Source: an uncultured Clostridia bacterium
GTDB lineage: Bacteria; Bacillota; Clostridia; Christensenellales; DUVY01
Assembly (NCBI GenBank): GCA_937895465.1
Contig: CALAYY010000107.1
Span: 1-10,434, forward strand
Length of the DNA: 10,434 nt
Reading direction: 5' to 3'
Shown here piece by piece: positions 6,517 to 10,434 of the stretch (its first letter is position 1; the number at the start of each line of letters is the position of its first letter). The notes under the pieces were generated by a model. The model saw only the letters and a list, made by a program, of their open reading frames with translations. It did no database searches and was not told the origin of the DNA. Both the position numbers and the translations under genes were made by a program.

Positions 6517-7843
6517 AAAAGATTATAAAATCCGTAGCAGTATTGACAGTTATTTCGGTTGTTTGCACAGCTCTTTTGGTCGTTGCCAATTATTTTTGGA
6601 AAGTAGAAGACCTCAGGGTGTTTCAGCAGAATTGCTGAAAACCTTTAGAGAATTAGCTAATGACGAAACCGCTGAATTTGTAGAACTTGAAATGAGCGGT
6701 ATAGAAATGAATAAAGATATCAAAAATGTGTATAAGGCGACTGCAGGCAAAAATGCTAACATATTGATTGTAAGAGCGAACGGTACTGCAGGCAATTTTG
6801 GTAATGTTATAATGCTGACGGCGATTAATACTTCTAATGATACCGTCATTGCTTCCAAACTCTTAGAAAATAACACAACTCGTGATGCTGATATTAGTTT
6901 TGATAAAGCAAAAGGGTTAGATAATCAAACATTGCAAAACACTCAATTTGATGTTGTTACAGGTGCTACATACACAAGCAATGCAATGTCATATGCTGTA
7001 AAACTTTCAATGGAAGAATATATAGCCAATAAAGATGCAATTTTAAAGGCACGTGTTAGATCTTATGAGTTGTTAACTATCACAATAACAACAGAAATTG
7101 CACCTGAAGACATGGAAGTTAATACTAGTGTTACTATTTTGATTGAAGTTGTATCAACTAATACAAAAAAAGCTAATTTAAAGAATTTTGCTCTGTCTAA
7201 AGATGATGTTATAGTCAAACGAAACGGAAATAAAATTTCAATTTCAGATATCAAAAAAATGACAAGCTCAAATGAAGAAAAAGCTGTGTTTTCTCTAACC
7301 TTGAGCCGTGTAAGAGCAGGCAAGTACGATATAGACGTTAATGTTGCAATCAAAAAGAATAAAGCAATAGGTATGTTGAGTTTTGAAATAACTGATATTC
7401 CGCTTGAATTAGAAGTAATAAGCCGTATGTTTGAAGGCACAACAGAAGTTACGCTTATGGATACCAATGAAGCTACAGGCGTAAAAGTGTATAAGAACAA
7501 TCTAAATAACTATATCTTTGCTTATGAAGGTCTGGACTATGATTACGGCGAGTCTAATATCTATATAGCATTTGATGGAAGTGGTAATATATTTATTATA
7601 GACGGTGAAGTTACCAATTCGGTATCGTTCAATTTAACATCTTATCTAAATAACTTCAAAGGCAAAAATGCATCCGCTTTTGTTGGATATACAGGTACAG
7701 GTAATATAGACGGAATTGATGTAGTATCAAATGCAACCCTTTCTAGTAATGCCATTAATGAGACTGTATCTAGAATTTGTGATTTTTATGAGAGCATTGG
7801 TAATATAAATGATTATCTGTCAGGATTAGGAGCAATATTATGA
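6513..7843 (+). CDS. rnfG: RnfG-like subunit with two FMN_bind-like domains; apparent frameshift near the 5' end
   Basis: RnfG carries covalent FMN outside the membrane and passes electrons within Rnf. From ATG 6513 the reading frame gives a clear anchor (MKKIIKSVAVLTVISVVCTALL...) but stops at TGA 6636-6638. The rest continues in the -1 frame to TGA 7841-7843. One extra T in the T5 run at 6593-6597 would join them into about 443 residues. In that numbering, residues about 72-170 form an FMN_bind domain with a perfect flavinylation motif DVVTGAT (147-153, acceptor T153) followed by YTSNAM. Residues about 175-320 are a beta-rich, possibly Ig-like linker. Residues about 324-426 look like a second FMN_bind domain ending DVVSNATLSSNAI (403-415). 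RnfG is normally near 200 residues, so this is about double length. The ETPGLG motif common in the family is not seen. The gene overlaps both neighbours by 4 bases (ATGA). Confidence 0.85.
6593..6597 (+). other. T5 run, candidate site of a one-base deletion in rnfG
   Basis: Upstream of this run the RnfG signal anchor is read in the frame of 6513. Downstream the FMN-binding domains are read in the frame of 6506. Six T's here would give ANYFLESRRPQGVSAEL with no break. The true switch point could lie anywhere between about 6590 and 6638. Confidence 0.6.
6725..7021 (+). repeat. FMN_bind-like domain, copy 1 within rnfG
   Basis: Starts NVYKATAG and ends around the SMEEY that follows the flavinylation motif DVVTGAT (D codon 6950-6952, acceptor T codon 6968-6970). 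The Tyr of VYK lies 73 residues before the Asp of the motif. Similarity to copy 2 is at protein level only. Confidence 0.7.
7481..7789 (+). repeat. FMN_bind-like domain, copy 2 within rnfG, variant motif
   Basis: Starts VKVYKNNLNN and ends near RICDFY. The motif is DVVSNAT (D codon 7718-7720, T codon 7736-7738) followed by LSSNAI, with Asn in place of the Gly of copy 1. The Tyr of VYK lies 76 residues before the motif Asp, nearly the same spacing as in copy 1, which supports an old internal duplication. Confidence 0.6.
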
Positions 7844-8502
7844 AAGCAAAAAATATTATTTTAGACGGTATAGTTACTAATAACGCAATATTTGTTATGG
7901 TGCTTGGAATGTGTCCTGTTTTGGGTATAACAGACACATTATCCAATGCTTTTTGGCTAGGCATCTCGACTTGTGCCGTTTTGATATTAAGCAATTTGCT
8001 TATATCCTTAGTGGGAAGAATAATTCCTAACAAGGTAAGAATTCCTTGTTATATTATTATCATTGCTACTTTGAGTACAGTAATTGATTTGGCATTAAGA
8101 AAATATTTGCCAGGCATATACAGCGAAATCGGACGGTTTATTCAGATCATTGTTGTTAATTGTATTATCTTAGCTAGAGCTGAAGCGTTTGCAGCAGACA
8201 ATAAACCCCTCGCTTCAATCTTAGACGGATTTAGTGTAGGTATTGGGTATTTCTTAGGCTTGTGTCTTTTAGGTGTTATAAGAGAATTTCTAAGCGTTGG
8301 TAAGCTTTGGGGTATTACATTAATACCTAATTATGTAGGTATAGAAATATTTAGCAAGCCCGCAGGTGGGTTTTTAACGCTTGCTATTTTAATGGCAGTA
8401 TTCAATTTTGTAAGGTCTAAAATCCAAAGAAAGCAAAAAATCAAGCAGGCTATGCTCAAAAAAAGTATGCAATCAGTTCAATCGGCTGGAGGTAAAGCAT
8501 AA
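7840..8502 (+). CDS. rnfE: RnfE, integral membrane subunit
   Basis: A 220-residue protein of the RnfE/NqrD family, about six membrane segments. RnfE pairs with RnfA in the membrane in an inverted arrangement; each gives two conserved cysteines, and together they hold an iron-sulfur centre midway in the bilayer. Here the expected cysteines are C25 in GMCPVLGI and C108 in VVNCIILARAEAFA. DGFSVGIGYFLGL and GVIREFL are further family signatures. A basic tail of about 29 residues (RSKIQRKQKIKQ...) follows the last helix. AGGAG at 7828-7832 is the ribosome site; the start overlaps the rnfG stop (ATGA) and the stop overlaps the rnfA start by one base. Length and motifs are normal. Confidence 0.96.
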   Translation: MKAKNIILDGIVTNNAIFVMVLGMCPVLGITDTLSNAFWLGISTCAVLILSNLLISLVGRIIPNKVRIPCYIIIIATLSTVIDLALRKYLPGIYSEIGRFIQIIVVNCIILARAEAFAADNKPLASILDGFSVGIGYFLGLCLLGVIREFLSVGKLWGITLIPNYVGIEIFSKPAGGFLTLAILMAVFNFVRSKIQRKQKIKQAMLKKSMQSVQSAGGKA

Positions 8503-9095
8503 TGAATATCTTTGTAATGATTATTTCAACTCTTATAACAGCCGTGTTTACAGAAAACGTGGTGTTTCATTATACCTATGGTATCTGTCCATTTTTGGGA
8601 GTGAGTAAAAAAACAAATACAGCATTAGGTATGGGCTTGACTGTAACTTTGGTTATAGCTGCATCATCTATACTTTCATATCTAGTATATACTTACCTTT
8701 TGGTGCCGTTTGAGTTGGAATATTTGAGAATATTATTATTTATTCTTATAATTGCAGCCTTTGTTCAGATGATGGAAATGCTGTTGAAAAAATTTATTCC
8801 AGCACTTTATAAGGGCTTGGGAATTTATTTGCCTCTTGTTACCACCAATTGTGCAGTTTTGGGAACAGCCAATGTGGTAATTAATAACGCTATGCCCTTT
8901 TTGGATTTGACTTTTTATTCTATATTCATAGGTGTGGGATTCTTAATGGCGTTAATACTAATGTCAGGAATAAGAGAGCGCCTTGAAAAAGCCGATATAC
9001 CTAAAAGCTTTAAAGGTTTTCCAATTGCGCTTATAATAGGCTGTATAATGGCTATAGCTTTTTCAGGACTTGCAGGATTAAACTTTTTTGGATAA
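8502..9095 (+). CDS. rnfA: RnfA, integral membrane subunit
   Basis: A 197-residue protein of the RnfA/NqrE family with about six membrane segments, the partner of RnfE in the membrane core. The two cysteines for the intramembrane iron-sulfur centre are C29 in GICPFLGVSKK and C117 in TTNCAVLGTAN. Other family marks are the ENVVFHYTYG start, MLLKKFIPALYKGLGIYLPL (93-112), and MSGIRERLE near the C-terminus. GGAGGT at 8488-8493 is a strong ribosome site 8 bases upstream, and the ATG overlaps the rnfE stop as TAATG. The protein has the normal length. It is the last gene before a strong hairpin that separates it from rnfB. Confidence 0.97.
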   Translation: MNIFVMIISTLITAVFTENVVFHYTYGICPFLGVSKKTNTALGMGLTVTLVIAASSILSYLVYTYLLVPFELEYLRILLFILIIAAFVQMMEMLLKKFIPALYKGLGIYLPLVTTNCAVLGTANVVINNAMPFLDLTFYSIFIGVGFLMALILMSGIRERLEKADIPKSFKGFPIALIIGCIMAIAFSGLAGLNFFG

Positions 9096-9100
9096 AATTA

Positions 9101-9139
9101 ATATAACCTAAAAGCTTATTTAAAGCTTTTAGGTTATAT
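9101..9139 (+). promoter_or_regulatory. Perfect 17-bp inverted repeat between rnfA and rnfB
   Basis: Bases 9101-9117 are the exact reverse complement of 9123-9139, with a 5-base loop (ATTTA). The stem includes AACCTAAAAGCTT and its complement. It begins 5 bases after the rnfA stop and ends 31 bases before the rnfB start. No T-run follows (the next bases are AAATAGTAG), so it does not look like a standard intrinsic terminator. It may be an mRNA processing or stability element that sets rnfB expression apart from rnfCDGEA, or a DNA-level palindrome. Structure is certain; role is inferred. Confidence 0.85.
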
Positions 9140-9170
9140 ATAAATAGTAGTAAGTAAAGGAAATATATAT

Positions 9171-9467
9171 ATGGAAATTTTTATGACTTTTATTTTGCCC
9201 GTGCTTATTGTTCTGGCTATTTCAGCTCTGCTGGGATTTATTTTAGCTTTTTTTGGCGAAAAGCTTGAAGTTAAAAAAGATGAGAGGGTAGCAAGTGTTT
9301 TTGCCAATCTTGCAGGTGTTAATTGCGGTGCCTGTGGTTTTGCAGGATGTGAAGCTTTTGCAGAAGCGCTTGTAAAAGGCGAAGTAAAATTAGACAAATG
9401 CAGACCGACATCTTCGGATAAAAAATCTAAAATATTGGAAATTTTAAAAGAAAATAATAACACATAA
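9171..9467 (+). CDS. rnfB: Truncated RnfB: anchor plus single Fe-S domain, no ferredoxin domain
   Basis: A 98-residue protein matching only the N-terminal part of RnfB. Residues about 5-28 form the membrane helix, followed by GEKLEVKKDERVA. Then comes the RnfB Fe-S domain, NCGACGFAGCEAFAEALVKG...KCRP, with cysteines C52, C55, C60 and C77 spaced C-x2-C-x4-C-x16-C to hold one 4Fe-4S cluster. Full RnfB proteins continue with two or more ferredoxin-type CxxCxxCxxxCP motifs and reach roughly 190-330 residues; here the protein ends 21 residues after C77 in a lysine- and asparagine-rich tail. No such motifs appear downstream before the next promoter. AAAGGA at 9156-9161 is the ribosome site; an internal Met5 is a less likely start. 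Last gene of the operon, as in clostridial rnfCDGEAB. It may be functional or a decayed remnant. Confidence 0.88.
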   Translation: MEIFMTFILPVLIVLAISALLGFILAFFGEKLEVKKDERVASVFANLAGVNCGACGFAGCEAFAEALVKGEVKLDKCRPTSSDKKSKILEILKENNNT

Positions 9468-9503
9468 AATAATTTAATTATTGTAACTTTTTGTATATAT
9501 CTT

Positions 9504-9534
9504 AAAAAAGCCCTTTGTTTTGGACTGTTTTTTT
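9504..9534 (+). terminator. Weak candidate intrinsic terminator after rnfB
   Basis: AAAAAAGCCC at 9504-9513 can pair imperfectly with GGACTG plus the following T's (9522-9534) around an 8-base loop, with two mismatches, ending in a run of seven T's. It is placed as expected for the end of the rnf operon, but the stem is poor. Confidence 0.35.
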
Positions 9535-9631
9535 GCTTGAAAATAATCTTTACCTTTGTATTTAAAACTATTTTTTTTCAAAAAAGTTCATTTAAACAAA
9601 TAATAATTCTAAAATTTGTATAAATTAGGTC

Positions 9632-9660
9632 TTTTCAAGGGTAAAAGGCTGTGTTATAAT
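9632..9660 (+). promoter_or_regulatory. Sigma-A-type promoter of the ppx/gppA gene
   Basis: TTTTCA at 9632-9637 (4 of 6 to TTGACA), a 17-base spacer, and a perfect TATAAT at 9655-9660 with TG-T just upstream (extended -10). Transcription would start near 9667, giving a leader of about 48 bases. It makes the phosphatase gene independent of rnf. Confidence 0.7.
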
Positions 9661-9714
9661 ACTAAAAGGTAAATAATTATAATTAATGCTAACATAAAGA
9701 AAGAGGATTAAAAA

Positions 9715-10434
9715 TTGGAAAAAATAGCTATAATTGACTTGGGATCCAATTCAGTCAGAATGGTACTGGCAAATATATTGGAAGGCGGATATTTTGTTGT
9801 ATTTGACGATATAAAAGAGACTGTAAGATTAGGACAAGATATGGAAAAAGACGGGTTTTTAAAATCATCAAAGATAGCCCAGGCGATAAAAACCCTAAAA
9901 ATGTTTAGAAAACTTTGTGATGCTTATCAGGTAGATAAAATAATAGCAATAGCAACCAACGCAGTAAGACGTGCCAAAAACCAAAAGAGCTTTTTGGATG
10001 AAGTCTATGCAATGTGCGGTTTTAAAATAAATGTTTTAACGCAGGAAGAAGAAGCTAAGTTTATTTATCAGGGTGTAATTAACTCTTTGGATATTCCTAA
10101 AGGGCTTATAATTGATATTTCAGGAAGCTCAACTCAGCTTATACATTATAACAGACGCAATATTCTCAACACTGTTAATATTCCTTTCGGATCTATTACA
10201 TTGACTGATTTGTTTAATGATGAAACGCTTTCTCCTGAAAAACAGGCAGAGAAAGTCGAAGTTTTTATAACTGAACAGCTTGCACGTATAGATTGGCTTA
10301 AGCAATTAGACCCAGATGTTCAGCTTATCGGTGTAGGCGGATCTTTTAGAAATCTTGGTAAAATCAGCAGGATGTTAAGACGGTATTCTTTGGATATTTC
10401 TCATAATTATGTATTACCCAAAGAGCATTTTGTT
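9715..10434 (+). CDS. Ppx/GppA-family exopolyphosphatase, N-terminal part
   Basis: The first 240 codons of a Ppx/GppA phosphatase; the gene runs past the window end. These enzymes of the ASKHA fold cleave phosphate from polyphosphate or from pppGpp. Residues 1-15 hold the first phosphate loop, AIIDLGSNSVRM. ATNAVRRAKN (80-89) and TQEEEAKFIYQG (109-120) follow; the latter holds the glutamates at the family's catalytic-base position. The second loop reads IDISGSSTQL (133-142), where the family norm is close to D-x-GGGSTE: a Gly is replaced by Ser and the final Glu by Gln. NIPFGSITLTDLF (155-167) and GVGGSFRNLGKI (206-217) are also typical. The start is TTG 9715, placed 7 bases after AGAGGA (9702-9707). 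Ppx versus GppA cannot be decided here because the C-terminal domains are missing. Confidence 0.9.
   Translation, partial: MEKIAIIDLGSNSVRMVLANILEGGYFVVFDDIKETVRLGQDMEKDGFLKSSKIAQAIKTLKMFRKLCDAYQVDKIIAIATNAVRRAKNQKSFLDEVYAMCGFKINVLTQEEEAKFIYQGVINSLDIPKGLIIDISGSSTQLIHYNRRNILNTVNIPFGSITLTDLFNDETLSPEKQAEKVEVFITEQLARIDWLKQLDPDVQLIGVGGSFRNLGKISRMLRRYSLDISHNYVLPKEHFV

Noticed and set aside
6591..6599. Programmed -1 ribosomal frameshifting at TAT-TTT-TGG in rnfG
   Set aside because: The codons do not form a canonical X-XXY-YYZ slippery site, because TGG cannot re-pair well as TTG, and no clear downstream stem was seen. A missing T is simpler.
9561..9596. AT-only inverted repeat (TTTAAAAC with GTT and TTTAAA arms around T and A runs)
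   Set aside because: Low-complexity A/T runs pair easily by chance in such AT-rich sequence, the stem has bulges, and no T-tract follows.
9468..9714. Possible missing RnfB ferredoxin domain displaced by a frameshift
   Set aside because: I found no cluster of cysteine codons resembling CxxCxxCxxxCP in the forward frames of this gap. It is AT-rich intergenic sequence with a promoter.

Overview
This window comes from an AT-rich, low-GC Gram-positive anaerobe, most likely a member of the Clostridia. The evidence is the murE-mraY-murD order known from Bacillus and Clostridia, purine-rich Shine-Dalgarno sites, frequent TTG starts, and an rnf operon in the clostridial order C-D-G-E-A-B. The partial MurE keeps the end of a DNPR-type motif, which points to meso-diaminopimelate peptidoglycan. 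I cannot name the genus.

Layout. Positions 1-2604 (+) carry the end of a peptidoglycan-precursor operon: the MurE C-terminus, mraY (TTG start, overlapping murE) and murD (TTG start). Positions 2610-3800 (-) encode an FtsW/RodA/SpoVE-family glycosyltransferase. It sits where spoVE/ftsW follows murD in Bacillus but is inverted, ending five bases from the murD stop. Positions 3801-4018 form a divergent intergenic region with a good sigma-A-type promoter for rnf. Positions 4019-9467 (+) hold six rnf genes (C, D, G, E, A, B), most of them overlapping or only a few bases apart. A perfect 17-bp hairpin separates rnfA from rnfB. After an AT-rich gap with a second good promoter, a Ppx/GppA phosphatase gene starts at 9715 and runs off the window.

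How the genes work together. The mur genes build lipid-linked peptidoglycan precursors, and the SEDS protein polymerises them. Rnf is a membrane complex that couples electron transfer between ferredoxin and NAD+ to ion pumping.

The most interesting part is that this Rnf complex appears remodelled in several subunits. RnfB is only 98 residues: membrane anchor plus one four-cysteine cluster domain, with no ferredoxin-like domain. RnfG is about twice the usual length and appears to hold two FMN_bind-like domains around a beta-rich linker, the second with a variant flavinylation motif. RnfC has a charged helical insertion of about 45-50 residues before its GGPMMG motif. RnfD has Ser in place of Gly in its flavinylation motif. 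RnfG also carries an apparent one-base frameshift at a T5 run just after its membrane anchor, so its 5' end needs checking against reads. These are inferences from sequence reading; no database search was run.
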